From Galbitalea soli (lineage in GTDB: Bacteria; Actinomycetota; Actinomycetes; Actinomycetales; Microbacteriaceae), in assembly GCF_010686725.1 (NCBI RefSeq), contig NZ_JAAGWZ010000001.1, forward strand, positions 248,001-312,000: a stretch of DNA of 64,000 nt. The letters are read 5' to 3'. Positions 51,829 through 60,661 of this stretch are shown in pieces (position 1 is the first letter of the stretch; every line of letters starts with the position of its first letter). Position numbers and translations under genes: made by a program. The notes beneath the pieces were generated by a model. That model worked only from the letters and a program-made list of their open reading frames with translations. It had not been told where the DNA came from and searched no databases.

Positions 51829-52944
51829 TCAGAAGACGCGCTGCGTCACCGTGTCGGTGAGCTGTCCCAGCTGTTCGCGGGCGGCGCGCGAGAGCGGGGC
51901 GTCTGCTAGGGCCTCGCGTGCCCGTAGCACGTTGTGATCGATCAACCGCTCGACCTTCTCCACCGCGCCGGATTCGCGGAGCGTCGTCTGCAGCATCCGA
52001 ACCTGCGAGTCGCTGAGATCCGGGTCGCCCAGGAGCTCATCGAGCACGCGAACGGCGTTCGCCGGCAGCCCGGTGCGGGCGAGGGCGATGATGACGGTGC
52101 GCTTGCCCTCGCGCAGGTCGTCGCCCGCCGGCTTGCCCGTGACCTCCGGGTCTCCGAAGACGCCGAGGAGGTCATCCCGCAGCTGATAGGCGACGCCGAG
52201 GGGCAGGCCGAACGCGCGCAGGGCGGCGAGCTGTGCCTCGCTCGCGCCGCCGAGCGAGGCACCGATCGCCAGAGGAGCCTCCACGCTGTACTTGGCGGAC
52301 TTGAAGACGATCACCCGGTGGGCGCGCGACATGAGTTCGGACTCGGGGTGCGTGAGCCACGACTGCTCCTCGAGGATGTCGAGGTACTGACCCACCGTCA
52401 CCTCGGTGCGCATGCGATTGAACTCCTGGCGCGCCGCGATTCCGGATGCCCGGCTCGCCAGGCCCGCGACGCCCTCATCGAGCAGCTCGTCGCTCCACCC
52501 CAGGAGCAGGTCGCCGAGGAGCAGCGCCGCCGAGCGGCCGAAGTCGGCGGGGGATCCCGCCCATCCGCCCGCGCGGTGCACCGACTCGAAGTGCCGGTGT
52601 GCCGCAGGTGAGCCCCGGCGCGTATCGGAGTTGTCCATGATGTCGTCGTGCACCAGCGCCGCGGCGTGGAAGATCTCGAGGGCGGAGGCGGTCGCGACCA
52701 CGGCATCCAGATCGACGGGTCCCTCGTCGTCGAGCAGGGGTTCGGCAGGGCCGCGGCCCGCGCCGACCGCCTGCCAGCCCCAGTAGCAGAACAGCGCTCG
52801 GAATCGCTTGCCCCCGCGCAGCAGCGAGCTCGAGTAGTCGAGGAGCTCGCCCACTTCGGGCGCGACTCGCGCCAGCAGGGGAGCGCGCTCGCTCAGGAAT
52901 TCGTCGATTCGCAGCTGCACTAAGTCAACTAACCGGGTACTCAC
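51829..52944 (-). CDS. idsA: Polyprenyl (geranylgeranyl) diphosphate synthase
   Basis: The 371-residue trans-prenyltransferase condenses isopentenyl diphosphate with allylic diphosphates. The first Asp-rich motif DDIMD is at about residues 101-105 with DTRRG after it. The second reads DDLLGVFGD near residues 256-264, a variant common in actinobacterial IdsA-type enzymes. LLRGGKRFRALFCYW binds IPP. The product (C20 or other) may feed menaquinone, carotenoid or polyprenol synthesis. AGGAG lies 7 bp before GTG 52944; GTG 52950 is too close to it. Context matches Rv2173. Confidence 0.9.
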   Translation of the reverse strand: MSTRLVDLVQLRIDEFLSERAPLLARVAPEVGELLDYSSSLLRGGKRFRALFCYWGWQAVGAGRGPAEPLLDDEGPVDLDAVVATASALEIFHAAALVHDDIMDNSDTRRGSPAAHRHFESVHRAGGWAGSPADFGRSAALLLGDLLLGWSDELLDEGVAGLASRASGIAARQEFNRMRTEVTVGQYLDILEEQSWLTHPESELMSRAHRVIVFKSAKYSVEAPLAIGASLGGASEAQLAALRAFGLPLGVAYQLRDDLLGVFGDPEVTGKPAGDDLREGKRTVIIALARTGLPANAVRVLDELLGDPDLSDSQVRMLQTTLRESGAVEKVERLIDHNVLRAREALADAPLSRAAREQLGQLTDTVTQRVF

Positions 52945-53029
52945 AGCCACACTCCTAGCCTAGCCACGCGCGCGGGGATACTATTGAGCTCTATTTACCA
53001 GCGCAATCTGGGGACCCGAGGGGATCAGG

Positions 53030-53392
53030 ATGCCACTTTCCGAGCAGGAGCAACGGCTCCTGGAAGAGATGGAGCGCAGTCTCTATCACAACGACGCCGA
53101 CTTCGTGGCGTCTGTTTCTGCGCGTCGGGGCAAGCCCAGCTACTCCGCCGTCGTACTCGGAATCCTCCTCGCGGTCGCCGGTGTCGCCGTACTCATCACG
53201 GGCGTCGCGGTGCGGCTGCCGATCGTCGGAGTTCTCGGTTTCGTCATGATGTTCGCGGGCGTCTTCATCGCCGTGACGCCGCCGCGTCGTGGTGGTCGCG
53301 TCTCGAGTGCCCCCAGCTCTACCGCCCGGCCGTCGTTCATGCAGACGCTGGGCCAGCGCTGGGAGAAGCGCCAGCACGATCACGAGGAGTAG
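53030..53392 (+). CDS. DUF3040 membrane protein
   Basis: The 120-residue protein starts MPLSEQEQRLLEEMERSLY, the hallmark of DUF3040. Two hydrophobic helices follow (about residues 40-60 and 62-83), then a short basic tail. The family is actinobacterial, function unknown, and lies near the division cluster, as Rv2169c does in mycobacteria. The start at 53030 (ATG) is preceded by GAGGGGATCAGG. Three tandem hairpins downstream separate it from mraZ. Confidence 0.88.
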   Translation: MPLSEQEQRLLEEMERSLYHNDADFVASVSARRGKPSYSAVVLGILLAVAGVAVLITGVAVRLPIVGVLGFVMMFAGVFIAVTPPRRGGRVSSAPSSTARPSFMQTLGQRWEKRQHDHEE

Positions 53393-53480
53393 CCCTCACC
53401 GCTCGCGCGCGGCGCCCCGAGGCACGCGCGCGTCCTCCCGAGTCGCCGGATGACCGGCTCCCGCCCACCAGACTGACCCA

Positions 53481-53500
53481 GCCCGACGCGTTCGTCGGGC
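53481..53500 (+). terminator. Hairpin 1 of a three-hairpin terminator
   Basis: GCCCGACG-CGTT-CGTCGGGC is a perfect 8-bp stem with a 4-base loop, followed by TTCTC. It is the first of three hairpins within 100 bp after the DUF3040 gene. Confidence 0.65.
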
Positions 53501-53511
53501 TTCTCACCTCC

Positions 53512-53539
53512 AGCCGACCCTCACGGGTCGGCTTTTTTT
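53512..53539 (+). terminator. Rho-independent terminator
   Basis: AGCCGACCC and GGGTCGGCT form a perfect 9-bp stem around TCAC, immediately followed by seven T residues. This is the clearest intrinsic terminator in the window and ends the transcript of the DUF3040 gene. Confidence 0.93.
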
Positions 53540-53579
53540 GTGCCATCCGGACCCCTCTCGGGCTCCGGATGGCACTTTT
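53540..53579 (+). terminator. Hairpin 3 with U-tract
   Basis: GTGCCATCCGGA and TCCGGATGGCAC form a perfect 12-bp stem around a 12-base loop, followed by TTTT. With the two hairpins before it, it insulates mraZ from upstream transcription. Confidence 0.75.
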
Positions 53580-53581
53580 CC

Positions 53582-53597
53582 CTCCACTGTCCTCCAC
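53582..53597 (-). promoter_or_regulatory. MraZ-box-like repeats, minus orientation
   Basis: Two GTGGAG hexamers occur on the minus strand with exactly 10-bp period (53587-53582 and 53597-53592). They mirror the plus-strand array 70 bp downstream. They could be an extra MraZ site or chance; the identical hexamer and period make a functional link plausible. Confidence 0.45.
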
Positions 53598-53666
53598 GCC
53601 ATCGATCCGCGTCATTTCGGGGAACTTTCTCGTAACCCACCCGGATTGGGGCGATATTTTCTACTT

Positions 53667-53694
53667 TTGTGGAGGCAAGTGGAGTAAAGTGGAG
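53667..53694 (+). promoter_or_regulatory. MraZ box: three 10-bp direct repeats
   Basis: GTGGAG occurs at 53669, 53679 and 53689, exactly one helical turn apart; the last two copies extend to AAGTGGAG. MraZ, encoded 44 bp downstream, is known to bind short G-rich direct repeats upstream of its own operon. The box overlaps A+T-rich hexamers (TATTTT, TACTTT, TAAAGT) that could be the -10 region, consistent with autoregulation. Confidence 0.8.
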
Positions 53695-53737
53695 GTCACG
53701 ACGAATTTCTGGCCGGATCGCCGAGGGGGTGGGATGC

Positions 53738-54169
53738 ATGTTCCTCGGCACCTACGCGCCCAAGCTCGACGAGAAGGGCCGGCTCATCCTCCCGGCGAAG
53801 TTCTGGGACGAGCTGGCGTCGGGCGTGGTCATCACCCGCGGCCAGGAGCACTGCCTGTACGTGTTCAGCACGCGCGAGTTCGAGAGCGTCCACGAGAAGA
53901 TCCGTCAGGCGCCCGTCACGAGCAAGCAGGCCCGTGACTTCCTGCGGCTCTTCCTCTCGGGCGCCAACCAAGAGCTCCCCGACAAACAGCGTCGGGTCAC
54001 GATTCCGGCCGGGCTTCGCGAGTACGCGGGGCTCGACCGAGACCTCACGGTGATCGGCGCCGGCAGCCGCGCCGAGATCTGGGACACCGCCGCGTGGAAC
54101 GCCTACTACGAGGCCACCGAGTCCGAATTCGCCAACACGACGGAGGAGGTGATCCCGGGACTCTTCTGA
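53738..54169 (+). CDS. mraZ: Transcriptional regulator MraZ
   Basis: The 143-residue protein has two AbrB-like SpoVT halves: [21 protein letters not shown] at the N-terminus and a second half with [22 protein letters not shown] near residues 80-101. MraZ forms ring oligomers that bind repeats upstream of dcw and tune the operon. It is the first gene of the cluster. The ATG at 53738 lies within GGGATGCATG with purine-rich GAGGGGGTGGG upstream. Three GTGGAG repeats lie 44-69 bp before it. The rsmH gene is 130 bp downstream, beyond a structured leader. Confidence 0.95.
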   Translation: MFLGTYAPKLDEKGRLILPAKFWDELASGVVITRGQEHCLYVFSTREFESVHEKIRQAPVTSKQARDFLRLFLSGANQELPDKQRRVTIPAGLREYAGLDRDLTVIGAGSRAEIWDTAAWNAYYEATESEFANTTEEVIPGLF

Positions 54170-54199
54170 CCCCAGACGCTGACTCCCAGCTGTTCGTTG

Positions 54200-54257
54200 C
54201 CTGGCGCACTTCCCCGGTGCCAGGACGGGACCTGACACACTTCCCCGGTGGCAGGTC
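54200..54257 (+). ncRNA. mraW RNA motif (cis-regulatory, two CUUCCCC hairpins)
   Basis: Two consecutive hairpins (54200-54224 and 54229-54257) display the identical loop CUUCCCC (54209-54215 and 54240-54246). The first has an 8-bp stem plus A-G closure (CCUGGCGC with GUGCCAGG). The second pairs GACCUG with CAGGUC and CAC with GUG across one mismatch. The double CUUCCCC hairpin upstream of mraW (rsmH) matches the mraW RNA motif described from comparative genomics of actinobacteria. It presumably controls rsmH and downstream genes; the ligand or factor is not known. Confidence 0.85.
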
Positions 54258-54299
54258 GGAACGGATGGGGATCAGCACCTGCGGACATCCCGTACAGCT

Positions 54300-55253
54300 A
54301 TGGCCACCCGCGACCTCCACACCCCCGTCATGCTCGAGCGCACGATCGAGCTGCTCTCGCCGGCACTCCAGGCCGAGGGCGCGGTGCTCGTCGATGCCAC
54401 CCTCGGCATGGGCGGCCACGCCGAAGCGTTCCTCGCCCGCTTCCCCGGACTCGTCCTCGTCGGCCTCGACCGCGACACCGAGGCGCTGCGACTCGCGGGG
54501 GAGCGGCTTGCACCGTTCGGTGACCGGGTGCACCTCGTCCACGCGGTCTACGACACGATGCGGAACGCGCTCGACTCCCTCGGCATCACCGGGGTGCAGG
54601 GCATCCTCTTCGACCTCGGAGTCTCTTCGCTCCAGCTCGACCGGGTCGACCGCGGATTCTCCTATTCGAAGGATGCGCCGCTCGACATGCGCATGGACGC
54701 CACCTCCCCGCTCACGGCCGAGATCGTGCTCGCCACCTACAGCGAGTCCGAGTTGCGACGCATCTTCTACGAGTACGGCGAGGAGAAGCTGGCGCCCCGG
54801 TACGCGAGCAAGATCGTGCAGGCGCGCGAGCTGGCCCCGCTGACTCGTTCGGCGCAACTGGTCGACATCATCGTCGCCGCCACGCCGGCGGCCGTTCAGC
54901 GTGCGGGCCACCCGGCGAAGCGGGTCTTCCAGGCCCTGCGGATCGAGGTCAACTCCGAGCTGTCCGTGCTCGCGCGGGCCATCCCCGCCGCGGTGGACGC
55001 CCTCGACCTCGGCGGTCGCATGGTCGTGCTCGCCTACCAGTCGCTCGAGGACCGGATCGTCAAGCGGGTGCTGCAGTCGCGGTCGTCGTCGACGGCCCCC
55101 GCCGGACTCCCCGTCGAACTTCCCGAGCACCGCCCCGAGCTGCGCCTTCTGGTGCGCGGAGCGGAGCTCGCGAGCGAGGACGAGAAATCGAACAACCCCC
55201 GGTCAGCGCCGGTTCGCCTGCGCGCCGTCGAGAAAGTGAAGGTCGCGGCATGA
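54300..55253 (+). CDS. rsmH: 16S rRNA m4C1402 methyltransferase RsmH
   Basis: The 317-residue SAM-dependent enzyme methylates N4 of C1402 in 16S rRNA. It shows [13 protein letters not shown], motif [16 protein letters not shown] near residues 31-45, LDRDTEAL, the [14 protein letters not shown] block near 101-114, and the C-terminal [15 protein letters not shown] and [13 protein letters not shown] signatures. It follows the mraW RNA and overlaps the ftsL-like gene by 4 bp. Confidence 0.95.
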   Translation: MATRDLHTPVMLERTIELLSPALQAEGAVLVDATLGMGGHAEAFLARFPGLVLVGLDRDTEALRLAGERLAPFGDRVHLVHAVYDTMRNALDSLGITGVQGILFDLGVSSLQLDRVDRGFSYSKDAPLDMRMDATSPLTAEIVLATYSESELRRIFYEYGEEKLAPRYASKIVQARELAPLTRSAQLVDIIVAATPAAVQRAGHPAKRVFQALRIEVNSELSVLARAIPAAVDALDLGGRMVVLAYQSLEDRIVKRVLQSRSSSTAPAGLPVELPEHRPELRLLVRGAELASEDEKSNNPRSAPVRLRAVEKVKVAA

Positions 55254-55915
55254 GCAGTGCACTCGCGTATTCCCTGCCCGCCCCCTCGATCGAGAACGGC
55301 GGCGCCGACTTCTCGCCGTCGCGCGTGCGGATCGTCACCACTCGCGCGCAGCGCAAGGCGCGACCCCGCATCTTCTACGCGCTCGTCACGACGGCCGGCC
55401 TGTTCACCATCTTCATCGCGCAGTTGCTGCTCAGCATCTCGCTCTCGGGCGGCGCCTACCAGATCAACTCGCTGCTCGGCGCGCGGGTGACGGCCGATCG
55501 GGTCCAGTCCGCGCTCAATGAGAAGCTGCAGGTGATCGCGTCGACGCAGAACCTCGCCGCCAACGCCCGCAAGATCGGGATGGTCGGCAGCAGCGACCCC
55601 GGATTCCTCAACCTCCGCACCGGCACCGTGTCGGGCTCGAAGCTCCCGGCCGCCGTCATCGGTGGGAGCGGCGCGAGCGCGGCCTCCGTGACCGCGGATG
55701 TTCCCAACAAGCTGCTCACACCCGCCGACTCCATCGATGAGAGCTTCGTCGGCGACGCGTCGACGGTCGCTCCGGCCGGCGTCACGGCGGCGCCCGCTGT
55801 GAAGTCGGGCACAGCTTCGTCGACGACCGGCGCGGCAGCCGCGACGGCCCCGACCGCGAAGGTAACGTCTGGCACCACGAACCCCGACGCGCTGCCGTCA
55901 CCGGTCACGCATTGA
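55250..55915 (+). CDS. FtsL-like single-pass division protein
   Basis: The 221-residue protein has a basic cytoplasmic N-terminus (about residues 1-41), one membrane helix (about 42-65) and an extracytoplasmic segment with a short coiled-coil-like stretch ([28 protein letters not shown]). Position between rsmH and ftsI is that of ftsL, which recruits FtsW-FtsI with FtsB/FtsQ. The last 100 residues are a low-complexity Ala/Thr/Ser/Val tail, longer than in typical FtsL. Sequence conservation is low, so the call rests on topology and place. It overlaps rsmH (ATGA). Confidence 0.8.
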   Translation: MSSALAYSLPAPSIENGGADFSPSRVRIVTTRAQRKARPRIFYALVTTAGLFTIFIAQLLLSISLSGGAYQINSLLGARVTADRVQSALNEKLQVIASTQNLAANARKIGMVGSSDPGFLNLRTGTVSGSKLPAAVIGGSGASAASVTADVPNKLLTPADSIDESFVGDASTVAPAGVTAAPAVKSGTASSTTGAAAATAPTAKVTSGTTNPDALPSPVTH

Positions 55916-55926
55916 GTTAGCAGGTC

Positions 55927-57687
55927 ATGAAGAAGTCACGAAGCGCGCGAGCCCGTCTCGCGGTAACCATCGTCGTGATCGTGGCGATCGTCGTGATCTT
56001 CTCGGGGCGCCTGTTCGATCTGCAGGTCATCCAGGGTCCCACCCTCGCTGCGAAGGCGCAGAAGGACCGCTCGACCCAGGTGACCACTTACGGCACTCGC
56101 GGGGCCATCGAGGATACGAACGGCAACGTGCTCGCCGACAGCGTCGACCGCTTCGACATCACGGTCGCGCCGATCAACGTGAAGCTCGACGGCGACGACA
56201 GCTACGTCAAAGGTGTCAAGGTGCACACGAGCTTCGAGTCGGAGCTGCAGAGCATCGCCGCCATCACCGGGCAGACCACCGACGAGTTGCGCGCCGCCAT
56301 CACCGCCGATCCGAAGGCGAACTTCGCGTACCTCACCAAAGCGGTCACCCTCGATGTCTTCACCCGGGTGCAGGCGCTGCACATCCCCTGGATCTACTAC
56401 GAGCCGCACCCGGCGCGCACCTATCCCAATGGCGCGATCGCGGGCAACCTGGTCGGCTTCGTGGGCACGGATGGACCGCAGGCCGGCATCGAACTCAAAG
56501 AGAACTCCTGTCTCGCGCCGACCAACGGAACCTCGACCTACGAGAAGGGCGAGGACGGGGTGCGGATCCCCGGCAGCACCGTCACTCAGAAGAACCCGAA
56601 GGACGGCGGCACGATCAAGCTGACGATCGACCGCGATATGCAGTGGTTCGCGCAGCAGACCATCGCCCAGCGGGCGCAGCAGATCGGCGCCAAGTGGGCC
56701 ACCGCGGTGGTGGTGCGGGTCGCCGACAACCACCTCATGGCGGTCGCCGACTACCCCACCGTCGACCCCAACAACGTGAGCGCGGCGAATCCGGCGGCGA
56801 CCGGCTCCCGGGCCTTCGCCATCCCCTACGAACCGGGGTCGACCTTCAAGGCGATGAGCGCCGCCTCGATGATCGATGCGGGGGTGATCACCCCCACCAC
56901 CAAGATCACGCTGCCGTCGCTCTACCGCTTCCCGGACGGTGCCTACATCAAGGACTCCTTCCCCCACGGCGTGCTGAAGTACACGACGGCGGGAGTGCTG
57001 GAGAACTCGTCCAACATCGGCATCTCGATCCTGTCGGAGAAGCTCGATGCTCAGTCGCGACGCGACTACATGCTGAAGTTCGGCGTGGGGCAGAAGACCG
57101 CGGTGGGCTTCGGTGGGGAATCGAGCGGCCACCTCGGCGCGGTGAGCAGCTGGGACGAGATCACCAACCGCGCGGTCGAATTCGGCCAGGGCGTCAGTGC
57201 CACCTCGGTGCAGGTCGCCCAGATCTTCTCGACGCTCGCCAACCACGGCGTGCACCTTCCGCTCACGCTCGTCGAGGGCTGCTATCACGCCGACGGCACC
57301 GTCACCGACAAGCCGTCGACGAAGGCGACCCGGGTCATCAGCGCTCAGGCGGCGGACGAGACCGTGCAGATGCTCGAGACGGTCGTGTCGAGCGGTCCCA
57401 ACTCACCGGTGCTCAAGATTCCGGGGTACCGGATCGCGGCGAAGACGGGAACCGCGCAGGTGGCGGGCCCGAACGGGTACACGGATGACCGTGTGATCTC
57501 GGTCGCGGGAATCGCCCCTGCCGAGAATCCCAAGTACGTGGTTCTCGTGACCTTCGGTGAGCCAAGTACTGTAAAGGTGTCGGCCGCCGCGGCGCCGGCA
57601 TTCCGCAAGTTGATGATCCAGGTGCTCAAAAAGTACCGGATCCCCCCGTCGACAGTTCCGGCGCCGTTCATCCAGACGACGTGGTAG
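55927..57687 (+). CDS. ftsI: Division transpeptidase FtsI (penicillin-binding protein)
   Basis: The 586-residue class B PBP has one N-terminal membrane helix (about 12-30), a PBP dimerization domain and a transpeptidase domain. The catalytic motifs are GSTFK with Ser305 and Lys308, SSN at 361-363 and KTG at 506-508. It cross-links septal peptidoglycan together with FtsW. No PASTA domain is present at the C-terminus. It is 11 bp after the ftsL-like gene and precedes murE. Confidence 0.95.
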   Translation: MKKSRSARARLAVTIVVIVAIVVIFSGRLFDLQVIQGPTLAAKAQKDRSTQVTTYGTRGAIEDTNGNVLADSVDRFDITVAPINVKLDGDDSYVKGVKVHTSFESELQSIAAITGQTTDELRAAITADPKANFAYLTKAVTLDVFTRVQALHIPWIYYEPHPARTYPNGAIAGNLVGFVGTDGPQAGIELKENSCLAPTNGTSTYEKGEDGVRIPGSTVTQKNPKDGGTIKLTIDRDMQWFAQQTIAQRAQQIGAKWATAVVVRVADNHLMAVADYPTVDPNNVSAANPAATGSRAFAIPYEPGSTFKAMSAASMIDAGVITPTTKITLPSLYRFPDGAYIKDSFPHGVLKYTTAGVLENSSNIGISILSEKLDAQSRRDYMLKFGVGQKTAVGFGGESSGHLGAVSSWDEITNRAVEFGQGVSATSVQVAQIFSTLANHGVHLPLTLVEGCYHADGTVTDKPSTKATRVISAQAADETVQMLETVVSSGPNSPVLKIPGYRIAAKTGTAQVAGPNGYTDDRVISVAGIAPAENPKYVVLVTFGEPSTVKVSAAAAPAFRKLMIQVLKKYRIPPSTVPAPFIQTTW

Positions 57688-57716
57688 TCGGGAACACCTG
57701 AAAGAAAGAGGTTCGC

Positions 57717-59261
57717 GTGACCGCTCGGATCCCCCCGGTCCTTCGACCGGAGCATCCCTCGGCCAGATCCCTTGCCGGACTCGTCGCCGAGTTCGGACTC
57801 GACACCGTCGGTTCGCTCGACGGCGTCGAAGTCACCGGAGTCACCCTCAGCACCGCGGACCTCCACCCCGGCGACCTCTACGTCGGCCTGCAGGGCGCGA
57901 AGTCGCACGGCGCGAGCTACGCCGCGCAGGCCAGAGACGGCGGAGCCGTCGCTCTCCTCACCGACCCCGCCGGTCTCGAGATCGCGGGCGACGTCGGCCT
58001 GCCGATCGTGCTCGTGGGCTCGCCGCGAGAGGCGCTCGGCGAGATTTCCGCGTGGGTGTACCGCACGCGCGAGCATCCGCCTCTCCTTTTCGGTACGACG
58101 GGCACCAACGGCAAGACGTCGACCTCGTATCTGCTCGAGGCCATCCTCCGGCAGCTGGGCCTCGTGACCGGCCTCAGCTCGACCGCCGAGCGCCACATCG
58201 GCGACCTCACCGTCGTCTCCCGCCTCACCACGCCGGAGGCGAGCGAGATGCACGCGCTCCTGGCCCGCATGCGCGAGAGCAATGTGCGCGCCGTGGCGAT
58301 CGAGGTCAGCGCTCAGGCCCTGAGCCACAACCGGGTGGACGGCATCATGTTCGATGTCGTCGCCTTCACCAACCTCAGCCACGACCACCTCGACGACTAC
58401 GCCGACATGGAGGAGTACTTCCAGGCGAAGCTGCCGCTCTTCGATCCCGACCGTGCCCGTCGCGGTGTCGTCTCTCTCGACACCGCCTGGGGCGAACGGG
58501 TCGTCGATCAGTCCCGGATCCCCGTCACGACGATCTCCGCGACCGCCGGCGTCGAGGCCGAGTGGATGGTCGAGATCATCGACGAGAAGGCCGCGTACAC
58601 CGAGTTCATCCTGCACGGCCCGGAGGGACGCTCGCTCACCACTCGCGTGCCGCTCATCGGCTGGCACATGGCGGCCAATGCCGCTCTCGCGATCGTCATG
58701 CTCGTCGAAGCGGGATTCGAGCTCGAGGCGATCGGGCACGCCCTCGACGAGCAGGGCGGGATCGTCGCCTACCTTCCGGGCCGCACCGAGAGGGTCTCGG
58801 GGGAGCACGGGCCCTCGCTCTACGTCGACTTCGGCCACAGCCCCGACGCCTTCCTCAACACCCTGGCCGCCGTGCGCAAGTTCACGACGGGCAAGACGAT
58901 CATGGTCTTCGGGGCCGACGGCGATCGCGACGCCACCAAGCGCCACGAGATGGCCCGCGTCGCCGCCGAGGGGTCGGACATCCTCGTGATCACCGATCAC
59001 CACCCGCGGTTCGAGAACGCGGCGTCGATTCGCGCGACGCTTCTCGAGGGTGCGAAGCTCGCGGAGCACCAACCCGACACCTACGAGGTGTCGCCGCCCG
59101 AGCAGGCGATCCGGTTCGCCGTCTCGCTCGCGGGGGAGGGGGACTCGATCCTCTGGGCGGGCCCGGGGCACCAGGACTATCGCGACATCGAGGGTGTACG
59201 CACCCCGTACTCGGCCCGTGACGAGGCTCGCGCCGCGCTCCGCGAAGCGGGCTGGGAGTGA
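57717..59261 (+). CDS. murE: UDP-MurNAc-tripeptide synthetase MurE
   Basis: The 514-residue Mur ligase adds the position-3 diamino acid to UDP-MurNAc-dipeptide. The P-loop GTTGTNGKTS is at about 126-135, then NLSHDHLDDYADMEEYFQAK with the Lys that is carbamylated in the family, and DFGHSPDAF in the C-terminal domain. Where mDAP-type enzymes carry DNPR this one reads TDHHPRFE (Asp427-His-His-Pro-Arg431), so the amino acid may be Lys, Orn or diaminobutyrate as in many Microbacteriaceae. GTG start at 57717; murF overlaps by 4 bp. Confidence 0.93.
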   Translation: MTARIPPVLRPEHPSARSLAGLVAEFGLDTVGSLDGVEVTGVTLSTADLHPGDLYVGLQGAKSHGASYAAQARDGGAVALLTDPAGLEIAGDVGLPIVLVGSPREALGEISAWVYRTREHPPLLFGTTGTNGKTSTSYLLEAILRQLGLVTGLSSTAERHIGDLTVVSRLTTPEASEMHALLARMRESNVRAVAIEVSAQALSHNRVDGIMFDVVAFTNLSHDHLDDYADMEEYFQAKLPLFDPDRARRGVVSLDTAWGERVVDQSRIPVTTISATAGVEAEWMVEIIDEKAAYTEFILHGPEGRSLTTRVPLIGWHMAANAALAIVMLVEAGFELEAIGHALDEQGGIVAYLPGRTERVSGEHGPSLYVDFGHSPDAFLNTLAAVRKFTTGKTIMVFGADGDRDATKRHEMARVAAEGSDILVITDHHPRFENAASIRATLLEGAKLAEHQPDTYEVSPPEQAIRFAVSLAGEGDSILWAGPGHQDYRDIEGVRTPYSARDEARAALREAGWE

Positions 59262-60661
59262 TCCCGCTCACGCTCGCCGAGATCGCCGCCATCACCGGCG
59301 GTCGACTCCGGTCAGCGCGCTACCCCGACACCGCGATCGTCCACGGCTCGGTGCACACCGACTCCCGGCTCGTCGAGGACGGCTCGATCTTCTTCGCGCT
59401 CCCGGGCGCGGAGACCGACGGCGCGCTCTACGCGCAGGCCGCCGAGGCAGCGGGTGCCGTGCTCGTCATCGCGGAGCGGCCCGTCGACGTGGGCTGCGCC
59501 GAGATCGTGGTCGAGGATGGCGTGGCTGCGCTGGGCGCGCTGGCGGCGGCCGTGGTGACGCGCGTGCGGGCATCCGGACACCTCTCGGTCGTCGGCATCA
59601 CCGGCTCCAACGGCAAGACGACGACCAAGAACCTGCTCCGCGCGATTCTCTCGGCGGAGGGCCCGACCGTCGCGCCCCAGGGCTCGTTCAACAACCACGT
59701 CGGTGCGCCGGTCTCGATGCTCGGCATCACCCAGGACACGCGCTTCCTCATCGTCGAGATGGGCGCGAGCGGGGCGGGGGAGATCCAGCGCCTGGTGCGG
59801 ATCGCGAAGCCCGACATCTCGGTCGTGCTGAAGGTCGGCCTCGCGCACGTCGGCGAGTTCGGGGGAATCGACGCGGTGCAGCGCGCCAAGAGCGAGATCG
59901 TCGCGGAACTCCCGGAGACGGGCGTCGCCGTGCTCAACGTCGATGACCCGCGCGTCGCTGCCATGCAGGAGGTGACGGCCGCGAGAGTGCGCTGGTTCGG
60001 CCTGGACTCCTCGGCCGAGCTCTCGGCAGAAGACATCGTGGCCACGGCGAGCGGCACCGCGTTCACCCTGATCGCGGGCGAGCAGCGACGTCCCGTGCGC
60101 CTGCGCATCCTCGGGGAACACCACGTCATGAACGCCCTCGCCGCCCTCAGCGTCGCCGACGAGCTGGGGGTCGATCTCGATCGGGCGATCAGCGCCATCG
60201 AGGCCGTGCCGCGCGCGGAGCGCTGGCGGATGGAGCTGTTGCACCCGGGCGACGGAGTCATCGTGATCAACGACGCCTACAACGCGAGTCCCGACTCCAT
60301 GGCCGCCGCCCTCAAGACCCTCGCCCAGTTGCAGGGCCCGGGCACGCGGTCGGTCGCCGTTCTCGGTGAGATGGCCGAGTTGGGGGAGTACTCGCGGGAG
60401 GAGCACGACCGCATCGGACGGCTCGCCGTGCGTCTCGGGGTGCAGAAACTCATCGTGGTCGGCGACGGCGCGCGGCACATCCACATGGCGGCGAGCCTCG
60501 AGGGCTCGTGGGACGGGGAGTCGGTGCTCGTCGCGACCCCCGATGAGGCATACGATTTGCTTCGTGAAGAGCTGCGCGAGGGGGACATCGTCCTCGTGAA
60601 GTCGTCCAAATCCGCCGAACTCCGATTCCTGGGCGACCGGCTCGGCGGGGTCACCGCGTGA
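59258..60661 (+). CDS. murF: UDP-MurNAc-pentapeptide synthetase MurF
   Basis: The 467-residue ATP-dependent ligase adds D-Ala-D-Ala to the tripeptide precursor. Seen are [17 protein letters not shown] (N-terminal uridine-binding region), P-loop [10 protein letters not shown] near 116-125, the [15 protein letters not shown] block, [10 protein letters not shown] and [11 protein letters not shown] near 340-350. It starts with GTG overlapping the murE stop and ends with a GTGA overlap into mraY, so murE-murF-mraY are translationally coupled. Confidence 0.95.
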   Translation: MIPLTLAEIAAITGGRLRSARYPDTAIVHGSVHTDSRLVEDGSIFFALPGAETDGALYAQAAEAAGAVLVIAERPVDVGCAEIVVEDGVAALGALAAAVVTRVRASGHLSVVGITGSNGKTTTKNLLRAILSAEGPTVAPQGSFNNHVGAPVSMLGITQDTRFLIVEMGASGAGEIQRLVRIAKPDISVVLKVGLAHVGEFGGIDAVQRAKSEIVAELPETGVAVLNVDDPRVAAMQEVTAARVRWFGLDSSAELSAEDIVATASGTAFTLIAGEQRRPVRLRILGEHHVMNALAALSVADELGVDLDRAISAIEAVPRAERWRMELLHPGDGVIVINDAYNASPDSMAAALKTLAQLQGPGTRSVAVLGEMAELGEYSREEHDRIGRLAVRLGVQKLIVVGDGARHIHMAASLEGSWDGESVLVATPDEAYDLLREELREGDIVLVKSSKSAELRFLGDRLGGVTA

